This document shows positions 43,432 to 52,815 of a stretch of 64,000 nt of DNA, in pieces. Position 1 is the stretch's first letter; every line of letters starts with the position of its first letter. Below the pieces are notes generated by a model that saw nothing but the letters and a program-made list of their open reading frames with translations, was not told the origin of the DNA and ran no database searches. The position numbers and the translations under genes are program-made. The stretch is from an uncultured Acidaminococcus sp. (GTDB lineage Bacteria > Bacillota > Negativicutes > Acidaminococcales > Acidaminococcaceae): NCBI GenBank assembly GCA_900554515.1, contig USHN01000004.1, positions 66,559 to 130,558 of the forward strand, written 5' to 3'.

Positions 43432-43806
43432 ATGGACCGGGAACTCTATGACGCCGCTGTGAAAGCCAGAAAAAATGCTTATTGCCCTTATTCCCATTTT
43501 GCCGTGGGGGCGGCGGTACGTACTAAGGATGGACATATTTTTACCGGATGCAATATTGAAAATGCTTCCTATGGGCTTACGGTGTGCGCAGAACGCAATG
43601 CCATTTTTGCAGCGGTAAAGGAAGGGTATCAGGAGTTCTTGGCCCTTCTTGTTACGGCAGATACGCCGGATCCTGTATCTCCCTGTGGAGCCTGCCGCCA
43701 GGTTATGGCGGAATTTAAAATTCCTAATATTATTTTGACAAATCTACAAGGCGCCTATAGGGAAACGACCATAGAGGCGCTGTTACCGGATGGGTTTACT
43801 TTGTAA
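43432..43806 (+). CDS. cdd: Cytidine deaminase
   Basis: A 124-residue pyrimidine-salvage enzyme, homotetrameric type. The zinc site is CAERNAIFAAV with Glu, and PCGACRQVMAEF. NIENASYGLTVCAER precedes it. It begins two bases after the ybeY stop. Confidence 0.96.
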   Translation: MDRELYDAAVKARKNAYCPYSHFAVGAAVRTKDGHIFTGCNIENASYGLTVCAERNAIFAAVKEGYQEFLALLVTADTPDPVSPCGACRQVMAEFKIPNIILTNLQGAYRETTIEALLPDGFTL

Positions 43807-43821
43807 AAGAAAGGATACCAA

Positions 43822-44745
43822 ATGGACGAAGCACAAAAGAAACAACATCATTCTGGATTTGTAGCCGTGGTAGGTCGTCCCAATGCGGGAAAATCCACTC
43901 TTGTGAACCAGTTGGTGGGGGAAAAGGTGGCCATTATTTCAGACCGCCCCCAGACAACTCGCAACCGGATTCTTAGTATTTTAAGTTTGCCTGAAGCACA
44001 AATTATTTTTCTTGATACGCCGGGGCTGCATAAGCCACAGAACAAGTTGGGAGAACATATGGTGCAGGCGGCTCTAAATGCCATCAGGGAAGTGAATGCC
44101 GTCTTATTTGTGGTGGATGCATCCGAAAAGAAAAACCAAAGCGAGACTCTGATCATGGAACGCCTGCGGGAAGTCAAAGCCCCGGTGATCTTGGTGCTGA
44201 ATAAAATAGACCAGATTCAGGAAAAGGAGCGGTTGCTTCCGATTATCGGCTATTACCAGAGCCGTTTCTCCTTCCGCAGTATTTTTACGATTTCTGCCTT
44301 GGAAGACAAGGACTTCACGCCACTTTTGCAGGATATTACGGACTGCCTGCCCGTAGGGCCGGACTTTTATCCGGAGGATATGTATACGGACCAGCCGGAG
44401 CGTGTGATGGCAGCAGAGATTATTCGGGAAAAAATTTTGCAACTGACCCGGGACGAAGTTCCCCACGCGGTGGCGGTGGAAACCCAGGAAATGAAAACCC
44501 GGATTAACGGGACGGTGTATGTTCGTGCTGACATCTATGTAGAAAGGGATTCCCAGAAAAAGATTATTATTGGCCGGGGTGGCAAGGTGCTGAAAGAAAT
44601 CAGTACTCGGAGCCGGAAAGATATTGAAACCCTCCTGGGAAATCATGTGTACCTGGAGCTATGGATTAAAGTGCGCCCCAAATGGCGGGAAAAAGAAGGA
44701 GAACTGAAACGGCTGGGACTTGCTAACGACCGGGTTCAATATTGA
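43822..44745 (+). CDS. era: GTPase Era
   Basis: A 307-residue ribosome-assembly GTPase. G1 GRPNAGKSTLVNQ, G2 QTTRNRI, G3 DTPGLHKP, G4 NKID, G5 SALEDKD. The C-terminal KH domain has GTVYVRADIYVERDSQKKII and GRGGKVLKEISTRSRKDIE, which binds the 16S rRNA 3' end. GAAAGGA precedes the ATG. Confidence 0.97.
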   Translation: MDEAQKKQHHSGFVAVVGRPNAGKSTLVNQLVGEKVAIISDRPQTTRNRILSILSLPEAQIIFLDTPGLHKPQNKLGEHMVQAALNAIREVNAVLFVVDASEKKNQSETLIMERLREVKAPVILVLNKIDQIQEKERLLPIIGYYQSRFSFRSIFTISALEDKDFTPLLQDITDCLPVGPDFYPEDMYTDQPERVMAAEIIREKILQLTRDEVPHAVAVETQEMKTRINGTVYVRADIYVERDSQKKIIIGRGGKVLKEISTRSRKDIETLLGNHVYLELWIKVRPKWREKEGELKRLGLANDRVQY

Positions 44746-44771
44746 CCCTGGAAATGAGACTGGTGTATAAT
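44742..44771 (+). promoter_or_regulatory. Promoter of the CorC-like gene
   Basis: TTGACC (44742-44747), an 18-base spacer and TATAAT (44766-44771). It overlaps the era stop codon and gives a transcript start near 44778. Confidence 0.65.
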
Positions 44772-44920
44772 GAAATAATATATAACGGCCATGCTTTTGT
44801 GACCATATAGATAAGGGGAGATGTCCTATAGACGCGGGTGCGCTTGGACGCAAATTAAAACTGATTGTATATCCCGTTGCCTATGTTTTTTGGCATATCG
44901 GACGGGCCTTATACCAATTT

Positions 44921-45739
44921 ATGGAAATAGACCCTGATCATGCAGCAGGCAGCCATTCGGAAGATGATATCCGCAAGATGGTCAGTGCCAGTGAAAAGGG
45001 CGGTGGTATTGACACGGTGGAGAGCAAACTTATCGACAATGTCTTTGATTTTGCCGACCGCGTGGCCAGAGAAGTGATGGTGCCCCGCCAGGATATGGTC
45101 TGCTTGTTTGAGGATGATCCGCTGGAAGAAAATTTAAAAGTGCTGCGGGAATCGGGGCACACCCGGTATCCGTTATGCCAGGAAGACCGGGATCATATTC
45201 TGGGAATGATTCATATCCGGGAACTTATGAATGCGGAGTATAAAAATCCCGGATTTGACCTGAAAAGCATTATGCGGGAAATTGACGTGGTACCGGAAAG
45301 TATGCCGATTTCCAAAATCCTTCAGCTCATGCAGTACAAGCATGTACAGATGGTGGCCGTGGCTGATGAATATGGCGGGACTGCAGGCCTTGTAACCATG
45401 GAAGACCTGGTAGAAGAAATCGTAGGCGATATTCAGGACGAACACGACACCGATATGCCGGAAATCAATAAGATGCCGGATGGATCCTATGTGTTTGATG
45501 GGCTGGTGCTTCTGGATGAAGTCAGCGAAGTGATGGGAATTCAGTTTGATGAACCAGAAGAAGACACCATCGGCGGATACGTCTTTGGACTCATTGGGCG
45601 GCAGCCTGTGGTGGGGGACAGTGTAGAATCCAATGGCTATAAATTTGAAGTGCTGGATTCTACAGGATTTCGCGTTCTTCGGGTGCGGGTTATCCGGTTA
45701 AAAAAAGAGGAGAAGGAAGTGCCCCAACATGAGCAGTGA
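44921..45739 (+). CDS. CBS-domain CorC/hemolysin-like protein, start codon unclear
   Basis: From the first ATG (44921) the protein has 272 residues: an acidic linker, paired CBS domains (VAREVMVPRQDMVCL ... GMIHIRELMN, and MVAVADEYGGTAGLVTMEDLVEEIVG) and a CorC_HlyC transporter-associated domain (about 190-262, FDGLVLLDEVSEVMG). The frame is open upstream to 44786, encoding a membrane-like segment (LIVYPVAYVFWHIGRALY) resembling the end of a DUF21 region. No ATG, GTG or TTG exists there, but AGGGGAG lies seven bases before an ATA at 44828. Translation may start at this ATA or the original start was lost. No ribosome binding site precedes 44921. Ion-transport-related or membrane-stress role by family. 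Confidence 0.82.
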   Translation: MEIDPDHAAGSHSEDDIRKMVSASEKGGGIDTVESKLIDNVFDFADRVAREVMVPRQDMVCLFEDDPLEENLKVLRESGHTRYPLCQEDRDHILGMIHIRELMNAEYKNPGFDLKSIMREIDVVPESMPISKILQLMQYKHVQMVAVADEYGGTAGLVTMEDLVEEIVGDIQDEHDTDMPEINKMPDGSYVFDGLVLLDEVSEVMGIQFDEPEEDTIGGYVFGLIGRQPVVGDSVESNGYKFEVLDSTGFRVLRVRVIRLKKEEKEVPQHEQ

Positions 45740-46475
45740 GCTGTTTCAAGATGAGGCTATTATCCTCCGGGTAAAAAATTGGCAGACTGCGGACAAATAC
45801 GCAGTCTGCTTTTGTCGTGAACATGGGAAAATTCCTTTTATCGCCTATGGGGCTGCGTATCCAAGAAGCCAAAGCGGACGCCTGGTACAGCCATTTGCCC
45901 ATTTGCAGGTGACTCTGGCCCCGGGACGCAAAGTCGCCATCCTGCGTTCCTGCGAAAGCCTGGACATGCCGCGGGACATTAATTGGGAACATTTGGCCTA
46001 TGGGGCTATTATCGGGGAAACGGCAGAAAATCTACTGGGGGATGAAGAGCCACAGGAAAGTGTATTTGCCCTGCTGCTGGAAGCTTATGCGCTTTTGGAA
46101 AAGCGGAATAAACGCCTGGTGACGGACAGTACCCTTTTGAAATTGTTATCCCTGTGCGGACTGCGGCCTATCCTGGATGTTTGTACCAGTTGCGGAAAAC
46201 CGGCACAGGAAGATGGATATTTCAGCTTAGCCCAGGGCGGTTTCTTGTGCAGTGACTGTGCAGTGGGGGACGAACTGGCGATGACGGTGGAAACAAAAAA
46301 TCTTATGGAACATATGCTGCAACTGGATTTTTCTGCTCCGCCTGATTTTACCGTGCGGGGAAAAGAGCTTATGGAAATGGAAAAAATTCTTCACCAGTTT
46401 ATTGTGTACCAGACGGACCGCCCGCTACGAAGTTTGGAATTTCTAGCGCAAATGGAGCAAAATTCCCATGGTTGA
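45729..46475 (+). CDS. recO: DNA repair protein RecO
   Basis: A 248-residue recombination mediator. The N-terminal OB fold begins DEAIILRVKNWQTADKYAVC with HGKIPFIAYGA. The zinc-finger Cys residues are in CTSCGKP and FLCSDC. It helps load RecA with RecR. It overlaps the end of the CorC-like gene by 11 bases, suggesting coupling. Confidence 0.92.
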   Translation: MSSELFQDEAIILRVKNWQTADKYAVCFCREHGKIPFIAYGAAYPRSQSGRLVQPFAHLQVTLAPGRKVAILRSCESLDMPRDINWEHLAYGAIIGETAENLLGDEEPQESVFALLLEAYALLEKRNKRLVTDSTLLKLLSLCGLRPILDVCTSCGKPAQEDGYFSLAQGGFLCSDCAVGDELAMTVETKNLMEHMLQLDFSAPPDFTVRGKELMEMEKILHQFIVYQTDRPLRSLEFLAQMEQNSHG

Positions 46476-46950
46476 AACAGCAGTGCAACTCCTGTCCCTG
46501 CCACTATTGTTCCCGGAAACATGGCCTCTGCACTGCGGAGATGCGCTGTTTGTGGGATTTCTTATTATGGTACTGCCCCGGGTGCTTTTTGCGGGCCTGC
46601 GGTGCTGGCAGCAAAAAACAGCGGGAGAAGAGAGCAATAAACTCCAGGTGATCTGGATCCTGATGACTTTTTGCGGCTTATGGCAGGCGCTAAGCAATCC
46701 GGACCAGGGTGCATTTTGGGGCGCCTTTTTGCAGCAGCTTCACCTTGGAGTGACGGGCGCATCATTTTTGAAACAGGGTGAGAAAGAAAAACAGCGCCAC
46801 TTGTGGAGAAGAGGATTACTGCTGCTCACGGGCGCTGCATGGACGTTTTGTTTTAGCTTTTTTATGATTCTGCCTGAACCGATCTACTGGATTTTGTGGC
46901 TTGTGGCGCTGGGGGTGCTGGACGTAATCTATCCCCAGGTCAGCTGCTAG
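46468..46950 (+). CDS. Small integral membrane protein of unknown function
   Basis: A 160-residue protein with about four membrane segments: DALFVGFLIMVLPRVLFAGL, LQVIWILMTFCGLWQAL, a middle amphipathic helix, LLLLTGAAWTFCFSFFMILP and YWILWLVALGVLDVIY. A basic loop (EKEKQRHLWRR) lies before the last pair. I do not recognise a family. It overlaps recO by eight bases and precedes xth, so it is probably part of that operon. Confidence 0.75.
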   Translation: MVETAVQLLSLPLLFPETWPLHCGDALFVGFLIMVLPRVLFAGLRCWQQKTAGEESNKLQVIWILMTFCGLWQALSNPDQGAFWGAFLQQLHLGVTGASFLKQGEKEKQRHLWRRGLLLLTGAAWTFCFSFFMILPEPIYWILWLVALGVLDVIYPQVSC

Positions 46951-46975
46951 GTGTGTTTTTGAGAAAGGAAACCTA

Positions 46976-47731
46976 ATGAAACTTATCACATGGAATGTTA
47001 ATGGACTGCGGGCCTGTATGAATAAAGGGTTCGCAGATGTTATGCAGCAGCTGGACGCGGATATTTTCTGCGTGCAGGAGACGAAAATGCAGCGGGAACA
47101 GGCTGACTTTCAGTTCCCCGGGTACTATGAATACTGGAACAGCGCCGTGAAAAAAGGATACTCTGGTACCGCGGTTTTTTCCAAGACAGAACCAATCAAC
47201 GTTACAAAGGGAATGGGCCTTTTGGAGCATGACCAGGAGGGGCGGGTCATTACGGTAGAATATCCCTCGTTTATTCTGGTGGATGTCTATACGCCGAATT
47301 CACAGCGGGGCTTGGTACGGCTGGAATACCGGATGCAATGGGAGGACGCCTTCCAGGAGTATGTAGCAAAACTGGCACAAAAGAAAACTGTCATCGTGTG
47401 CGGGGATTTGAACGTAGCAGCGCAGCCCATTGACCTGAAAAACCCGGACAGCAATCATAAAAATGCAGGCTTTAGCGATGAAGAACGTGCCAAATTCCAA
47501 CAGTTTTTACAGAAGGGGTTCGTAGACTCTTTCCGCATGCTGTATCCGGACAAGGAGGGGGCCTATACCTGGTGGTCCTATATGTTTAAAGCCAGGGAAC
47601 GGAACGCAGGGTGGAGAATCGATTATTTTCTGGTATCCCAGGACGGCAAAGAGCGGATTGAAGATGTGATTATTCACGACACGGTACTGGGCAGTGACCA
47701 TTGTCCGGTAGAACTGGATTTTAAGGAGTAA
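46976..47731 (+). CDS. xth: Exodeoxyribonuclease III
   Basis: A 251-residue AP endonuclease/3'-exonuclease. MKLITWNVNGLRACMNKGF, FCVQETKM (catalytic Glu), VCGDLNVAAQPIDL, WRIDYFLVS and GSDHCPVELDF are all present. Acts in base excision repair. GAAAGGA precedes the ATG. Confidence 0.97.
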   Translation: MKLITWNVNGLRACMNKGFADVMQQLDADIFCVQETKMQREQADFQFPGYYEYWNSAVKKGYSGTAVFSKTEPINVTKGMGLLEHDQEGRVITVEYPSFILVDVYTPNSQRGLVRLEYRMQWEDAFQEYVAKLAQKKTVIVCGDLNVAAQPIDLKNPDSNHKNAGFSDEERAKFQQFLQKGFVDSFRMLYPDKEGAYTWWSYMFKARERNAGWRIDYFLVSQDGKERIEDVIIHDTVLGSDHCPVELDFKE

Positions 47732-47735
47732 GCGT

Positions 47736-48512
47736 ATGGAAGGGGCATTTATTGGGGATATTATAGGCTCTATTTACGAATGGCAGAATCATAAAAGCAA
47801 AGACTTTCCCTTGTTTTCCAAAAGATGCAGGGCTACGGATGATTCTGTGATGACTTGTGCTGTGGCGGAAGCTTTCCAGGAGGCACAGCAGCAGAATACC
47901 TTGGCTAATAAAGAAGTCGTGGTGGAACTGCTACGCCAGCATATGCGGAAATTGGGACAAAAATACCCCAATGTGGGGTATGGTGGCAAGTTCCTGTACT
48001 GGCTCCTTCATCCGGAAATGGGAGCGTACGGTAGCTTTGGTAATGGGGCGGCTATGCGAGTGAGTCCGGCAGGCTGGTTTGGGAGAACTTTGCAAGAAAC
48101 GCGGACACTGGCGCTGTGGAGCTGCGAAGTGACACATAACCATCCAGATTCTTACCGGGCTGCCCAGGCTGTTGCGGGAGCCATTTTTCTCGCACGGCAA
48201 CACAAGACAAAGGCGGAACTTCGGAATTACTTAGAACAATTTTACTGCTTGGATTTTACGGTAGAAAGTATACGGGACAGCTATCAGGGAGATGCAACGT
48301 GCAACAACTCCGTACCCCAGGCTCTCGTATGTTTTCTGGATGCAGCCGATTTTGAGGACGCAATTCGTAATGCTATTAGTCTTGGCGGGGACAGTGATAC
48401 TCTGGGAGCCATTGCAGGCAGTATCGCCGAACTCTATTTTGGGATTCCCCAAACTATTTTAACTGAGGCAAGAAAATTTTACCTGCCGGAAATGGAACGG
48501 TGGGAGGAGTAA
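47736..48512 (+). CDS. ADP-ribosylglycohydrolase family protein
   Basis: A 258-residue protein of the ARH/DraG fold. The first metal motif is FIGDIIGSIYEW with ATDDSVMTCAVAEA; the second is SLGGDSDTLGAIAGSIAE. It removes ADP-ribose from proteins or small molecules; the substrate is unknown and no ADP-ribosyltransferase is nearby. Four bases after xth, so co-transcription is likely. Confidence 0.92.
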   Translation: MEGAFIGDIIGSIYEWQNHKSKDFPLFSKRCRATDDSVMTCAVAEAFQEAQQQNTLANKEVVVELLRQHMRKLGQKYPNVGYGGKFLYWLLHPEMGAYGSFGNGAAMRVSPAGWFGRTLQETRTLALWSCEVTHNHPDSYRAAQAVAGAIFLARQHKTKAELRNYLEQFYCLDFTVESIRDSYQGDATCNNSVPQALVCFLDAADFEDAIRNAISLGGDSDTLGAIAGSIAELYFGIPQTILTEARKFYLPEMERWEE

Positions 48513-48526
48513 AAATTTGCCATCCT

Positions 48527-49318
48527 TTACTTTTTTGCAGTAGCGTGTTTTTTACCGTGAATCCCTGCCCCGATAAATAACACCAGAGCTACAATAAAAA
48601 AGATCAGGCTTGTGGCCTGGGCGGATTTAAGCCCCCACAACAGGGGCTTGGTGTAGTCTCCCCGGAGAAATTCCAAAAAGAACCGCAAAAGGGAATAAAG
48701 CATGACATAGAGGCAGCAAGTCTGCCCTTTGTAAGGCTTTGTGGTTTGAAATAATAACAGCAGGGCAAATAAAATCACGTCAATCTGCCCTTCCCATACT
48801 TCTGCCGGCCACAAAAAGGCATCCCCATAGGTGCTGCGGGCCAATGTCCCCACGGGATAGCGGATACCGAAATCTCCCCCTGTAGGGGCGCCAAAAGCAT
48901 CTCCGTTTAACAAATTAGCCATGCGCCCGATGGACTGTCCGATAAAAAGTGCGGGGGCTATAATATCCAGCATTTCTACCCAGTTGATATGATGGTGGTG
49001 GCAGTATAGTGCGCCGGCTAAAACACCGCCGATAATGCCCCCTTGAATAGCCATTCCCCCTTGCCATACAAAGGGGATTTCCAGCAGATGATTGCTGTAA
49101 TACTGCCAGTCGAAAAAGAATACATCCCACAGCCTGGCACCGATCAGTCCGGAAAATCCTCCGTAGATACCGATATCGGGCAAATATTTTTCCCAGCCTC
49201 TGCCGTCCCGCCAGGCAAGAAAATAGGCTACGGCCGTAGCCATGAAAATAGCGGTACATAATAATAGTCCATACATCCGGATAGGAAATCCGTCGATAAA
49301 AAATAAGTATTGGTGCAT
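48527..49318 (-). CDS. lgt: Prolipoprotein diacylglyceryl transferase
   Basis: A 263-residue seven-helix enzyme that adds diacylglycerol to lipoprotein Cys. The signature GQSIGRMANLLNGDAFGAPT and the N-terminal GFPIRMYGLLLC are present, with FFLEFLRGD near the end. AAAGGACGG precedes the ATG. Second gene of a leftward pair with the metallophosphoesterase. It serves the lipoproteins seen elsewhere in the window. Confidence 0.95.
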   Translation of the reverse strand: MHQYLFFIDGFPIRMYGLLLCTAIFMATAVAYFLAWRDGRGWEKYLPDIGIYGGFSGLIGARLWDVFFFDWQYYSNHLLEIPFVWQGGMAIQGGIIGGVLAGALYCHHHHINWVEMLDIIAPALFIGQSIGRMANLLNGDAFGAPTGGDFGIRYPVGTLARSTYGDAFLWPAEVWEGQIDVILFALLLLFQTTKPYKGQTCCLYVMLYSLLRFFLEFLRGDYTKPLLWGLKSAQATSLIFFIVALVLFIGAGIHGKKHATAKK

Positions 49319-49336
49319 AAGTGATCCGTCCTTTGT

Positions 49337-50038
49337 TTAGTCTGCAATTTTGACCAATTGAAAATTTACATAATCCGCCGCGACCAGGGTATATTTGGTG
49401 CCATCCCGCATGCCTTGGAAAAGCTGGAGGAAGTGTGCCGCATCCCCGTGGACGTGGCCATAAATACATTGCTCCACACCGTAGGCTTTGCACAATTCCG
49501 TAAATCCGGAAATTTCGTCGCTTTTGTAGAGCGGGGGATAATGAAGTGCGGCAATGAGATGCGTCGCTCCAGCTGCTTTGGCGGCTGCCAGGCTTCGCTC
49601 CAGGCGCCCTACTTCCCTGTCATAGATAAGTTGGTCATGAGGAGAAAAATCGGGCATGCTGGGGAAATTCCAGCCCCTGGTGCCGCAAATAGCAATATCT
49701 CCCGTGCGATAGAAGGTATTGTGGAGAAAAGTGATTGTGGGCAGTGTTTCCTGCATTTTTTTCAAACTGGTCCACCAATAGTCATGATTGCCTTTTAAAA
49801 GTACCAGGTGCCCTGGCATCTGGGTGAGTATACCTAAATCTTTTTCTACGGCATCAGATAACTCCATGGACCAGGACGTGTCTCCTACCAAAAGCACTGT
49901 GTCCTCGTTTTTTACGGTTTTCTGCCAATTGGACAGGATTTTTTTTCGATGATTTTTCCACTGGATGCCAAATACGTCCATGGGTTTTTGCGGTGGATTA
50001 CCAGAAAAATGCAGGTCTCCCATTGCGTAAATTGCCAT
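49337..50038 (-). CDS. Metallophosphoesterase (calcineurin-like)
   Basis: A 233-residue protein with the phosphoesterase metal motifs: MGDLHFSGN (D-x-H), VLLVGDTSWSME (GD), LLKGNHDYWW (GNHD), a later ALHYPP and YGHVHGD. The substrate is unknown; family members cleave phosphodiesters in nucleotides or nucleic acids. AGGAGGC precedes the ATG. It is 18 bases upstream of lgt. Confidence 0.88.
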   Translation of the reverse strand: MAIYAMGDLHFSGNPPQKPMDVFGIQWKNHRKKILSNWQKTVKNEDTVLLVGDTSWSMELSDAVEKDLGILTQMPGHLVLLKGNHDYWWTSLKKMQETLPTITFLHNTFYRTGDIAICGTRGWNFPSMPDFSPHDQLIYDREVGRLERSLAAAKAAGATHLIAALHYPPLYKSDEISGFTELCKAYGVEQCIYGHVHGDAAHFLQLFQGMRDGTKYTLVAADYVNFQLVKIAD

Positions 50039-50192
50039 AGTCTGTTTGCCTCCTGCGTTGACTTTATGCGTTGTGAAATATATAATGAACCTATTCTACA
50101 GCTGGTGAAATCCTATAATACCCATATGTTACTGAATTCCGGAAACTTATGCAAGGTGTTTCAGGTGGTTTTTCACCTTAGGAGGTATGTCC

Positions 50193-52682
50193 ATGTTCAC
50201 GGAAAAGTACGAACCCCATGAAATTGAAGCCAAATGGCAACAATATTGGGAAAACCATAAGACCTACAAGGTCGATAATGCGTCGCCCAAGCCAAAATCC
50301 TATGTGCTGGAAATGTTCCCGTATCCATCAGGAAATCTGCATATGGGCCATGTACGGAATTATTCTATCGGCGATGTTGTTGCCCGTTTCCGTACGATGC
50401 GGGGATTTAATGTGCTACACCCCATGGGGTGGGATTCTTTTGGCATGCCGGCAGAAAATGCTGCCATCAAGCATCATATTCCTCCTGCGAAATGGACGTT
50501 GGAAAATATTGCGAATATGACCCGGCAGCAGAAAGAACTGGGGCTTTCGTATGACTGGGACAGAGAAGTAACGACTTGCAAACCGGACTACTATAAATGG
50601 ACCCAGTGGTTCTTTGAACTTATGTACAAACGGGGACTGGCCGTAAAAAAGAAAGCCTCTGTCAATTGGTGCGATACCTGTGGAACCGTTCTTGCCAACG
50701 AGCAAGTAGAAGACGGGAAATGCTGGCGTTGTCACCAGCCCGTAGTAAAAAAAGAACTGTCCCAATGGTTCTTTAAGATTACGGATTATGCACAGCGCTT
50801 GCTGGATGATCTGTCCAAATTAAACGGCTGGCCGGAACCAGTCAAAACCATGCAGAAAAACTGGATCGGCCGCAGTGAGGGATTGGAATTCAGCTTTGCG
50901 ATCCCCAGTCTGCATAAAGAGCTGCCTGTGTACACGACCCGCCCGGACACCATTTATGGTGTGACTTTTGTGGTTATTCCCCCGGAACATCCGCTAGTGG
51001 AAGAGCTGCTTAAAGACAATCCTAAGAAGGCGGAACTGGAAGCGTTCTGTGAAAAAGTTCGCAATACCTCCGATATTGAACGGACCAGCAGCGAATCAGA
51101 AAAACTGGGCATGTACACAGGGGTGGACTGCATTCATCCGCTGACGGGAGAAAAAGTCCAGATCTGGATCACCAACTATGTACTGGTGGATTATGGTACA
51201 GGGGCTGTTATGGGGGTGCCTACCGGGGATCACCGTGACTGGCTTTTTGCGACAAAATATGGCATCAAAAAGATCCTGACACTCCAGCCCAAAGATAAAG
51301 AATTAAAGCTGGAAGAAATGACTGATGCCTACGAAGAAAAAGACGGCGTTCTGGTAAATGCAGGTCCTTTTACCGGCATGGAAATGCACAAGGCCATGAA
51401 AGCCATTATTGACTACATGGAAGAAAAGGGCCTGGGCAAAAGACGGGTCAACTTCCGGCTGCGGGATTGGCTGATCAGCCGGCAGCGCTATTGGGGCTGC
51501 CCGATTCCCGTGATTTACTGCCCGCATTGCGGTGAAGTGCTGGTGCCGGAAAAAGATCTGCCGGTGCTTTTACCTACGGATGTAAAATTTGATGCCGGGG
51601 CAAAGAGCCCACTGGCTACCAGTGAAGAATTTACCCACTGCACTTGTCCTAAGTGCGGGGGACCGGCGACACGGGAACTGGACACCATGGATACTTTCCT
51701 GTGTTCTTCCTGGTACTATCTGCGCTACACTGATCCCCATGATGACATGGCGCCTTTTAGCAAAGAGGCTGTGAACCACTGGATGCCGGTGGATCAATAT
51801 ATCGGTGGGATTGAACATGCTATTTTGCATCTGCTGTATTCCCGCTTCTTCATGAAAGTGTTGCATGACGCCGGATTGGTAGAAGCGGATGAACCCTTTA
51901 CGAACCTTTTGACCCAGGGCATGGTGATCAAAGACGGCGCCAAGATGAGTAAATCCCTGGGGAACGTGGTGTCTCCGGAAGAAATCGTAGGGAAATACGG
52001 AGCTGATACGGCGCGGCTGTTTATTATGTTTGCGGCACCGGTGGAACGGGAACTGGAGTGGAGTGACCAGGGGGTAGAAGGATCTTTCCGTTTCCTGAAC
52101 CGGGTATGGAGAATCGTTTATCATTTCAAAGATGTGCTGGCACAACAAGTCACGGACTATGATACGACAAATCTTAAGGAAGAAGACAAAGCCTTGCGGC
52201 ATGTTCTCCACGCCAGCGTGAAAAAAATCACCGAAGATATTGACCATCGCTTTAACTTCAACACGGCCATTTCTACCATGATGGAACTGGTCAATGCCCT
52301 ATATGCCTATAAGGATAAAGCGGCAACTGTCAATCCGGGCCTGATCTATGAGACAGTCTCTAAATTGCTGCTGGTCATGGCACCGTTTGTACCGCATATC
52401 ACGGAAGAACTGTGGCATGATGCCATGGGAAAAACAGAAAGCATTCACAAGGAATCCTGGCCTGCATATGATCCGGAAGCTGTGAAAGTGGATGAGGTGG
52501 AAGTGCTGATCCAAGTCAATGGCAAGCCTAAGGTCCGGCTTATGACTTCACCGGAGCTTTCCAAAGAAGCGCTGGAGAAATTGGCGCTGGAAAACCAGGA
52601 AGTACAGAGTGCTATCACTGGCAAAGAAGTAAAGAAAGTAATTGCGGTACCGGGCCGGCTTGTGAACATCGTGGCGAAATAA
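50193..52682 (+). CDS. leuS: Leucyl-tRNA synthetase
   Basis: An 829-residue class I synthetase. HIGH motif in PSGNLHMGHVRNYS, zinc-site Cys in WCDTCGTVL...CWRCH, the CP1 editing domain (TTRPDTIYGVTFVV, GVPTGDHRD) and KMSKS in GAKMSKSLGN. A second Cys set (YCPHCGE ... CPKCGG) lies in the central region. The ATG at 50193 is seven bases after AGGAGG; the ATG at 50187 touches it. AAGGTG and CACCTT upstream can form a small hairpin next to the ribosome binding site; no T-box motif is seen. Confidence 0.97.
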   Translation: MFTEKYEPHEIEAKWQQYWENHKTYKVDNASPKPKSYVLEMFPYPSGNLHMGHVRNYSIGDVVARFRTMRGFNVLHPMGWDSFGMPAENAAIKHHIPPAKWTLENIANMTRQQKELGLSYDWDREVTTCKPDYYKWTQWFFELMYKRGLAVKKKASVNWCDTCGTVLANEQVEDGKCWRCHQPVVKKELSQWFFKITDYAQRLLDDLSKLNGWPEPVKTMQKNWIGRSEGLEFSFAIPSLHKELPVYTTRPDTIYGVTFVVIPPEHPLVEELLKDNPKKAELEAFCEKVRNTSDIERTSSESEKLGMYTGVDCIHPLTGEKVQIWITNYVLVDYGTGAVMGVPTGDHRDWLFATKYGIKKILTLQPKDKELKLEEMTDAYEEKDGVLVNAGPFTGMEMHKAMKAIIDYMEEKGLGKRRVNFRLRDWLISRQRYWGCPIPVIYCPHCGEVLVPEKDLPVLLPTDVKFDAGAKSPLATSEEFTHCTCPKCGGPATRELDTMDTFLCSSWYYLRYTDPHDDMAPFSKEAVNHWMPVDQYIGGIEHAILHLLYSRFFMKVLHDAGLVEADEPFTNLLTQGMVIKDGAKMSKSLGNVVSPEEIVGKYGADTARLFIMFAAPVERELEWSDQGVEGSFRFLNRVWRIVYHFKDVLAQQVTDYDTTNLKEEDKALRHVLHASVKKITEDIDHRFNFNTAISTMMELVNALYAYKDKAATVNPGLIYETVSKLLLVMAPFVPHITEELWHDAMGKTESIHKESWPAYDPEAVKVDEVEVLIQVNGKPKVRLMTSPELSKEALEKLALENQEVQSAITGKEVKKVIAVPGRLVNIVAK

Positions 52683-52748
52683 ACGGCCCAATATAGGCTG
52701 GAAGGTTATACCAAGGTTTTACCCCATACTCTGTATTCGATGAAACTA

Positions 52749-52790
52749 AAGCGGGCTTTTTCCTTCGAAGGAGAGGAAAAGGCCCGCTTA
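52749..52790 (+). terminator. Stem-loop after leuS
   Basis: AAGCGGGC-t-TTTTCCT pairs with AGGAAAA-g-GCCCGCTT around a short loop. Only a modest T content follows, so termination strength is uncertain. Confidence 0.55.
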
Positions 52791-52815
52791 CTTTGACTAA
52801 AGGAAGGAACACAGG

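Noticed and set aside
50100..50192. T-box riboswitch upstream of leuS
   Set aside because: No AGGGTGGnACCGCG motif or specifier stem is visible; only a small AAGGTG/CACCTT pairing near the ribosome binding site.
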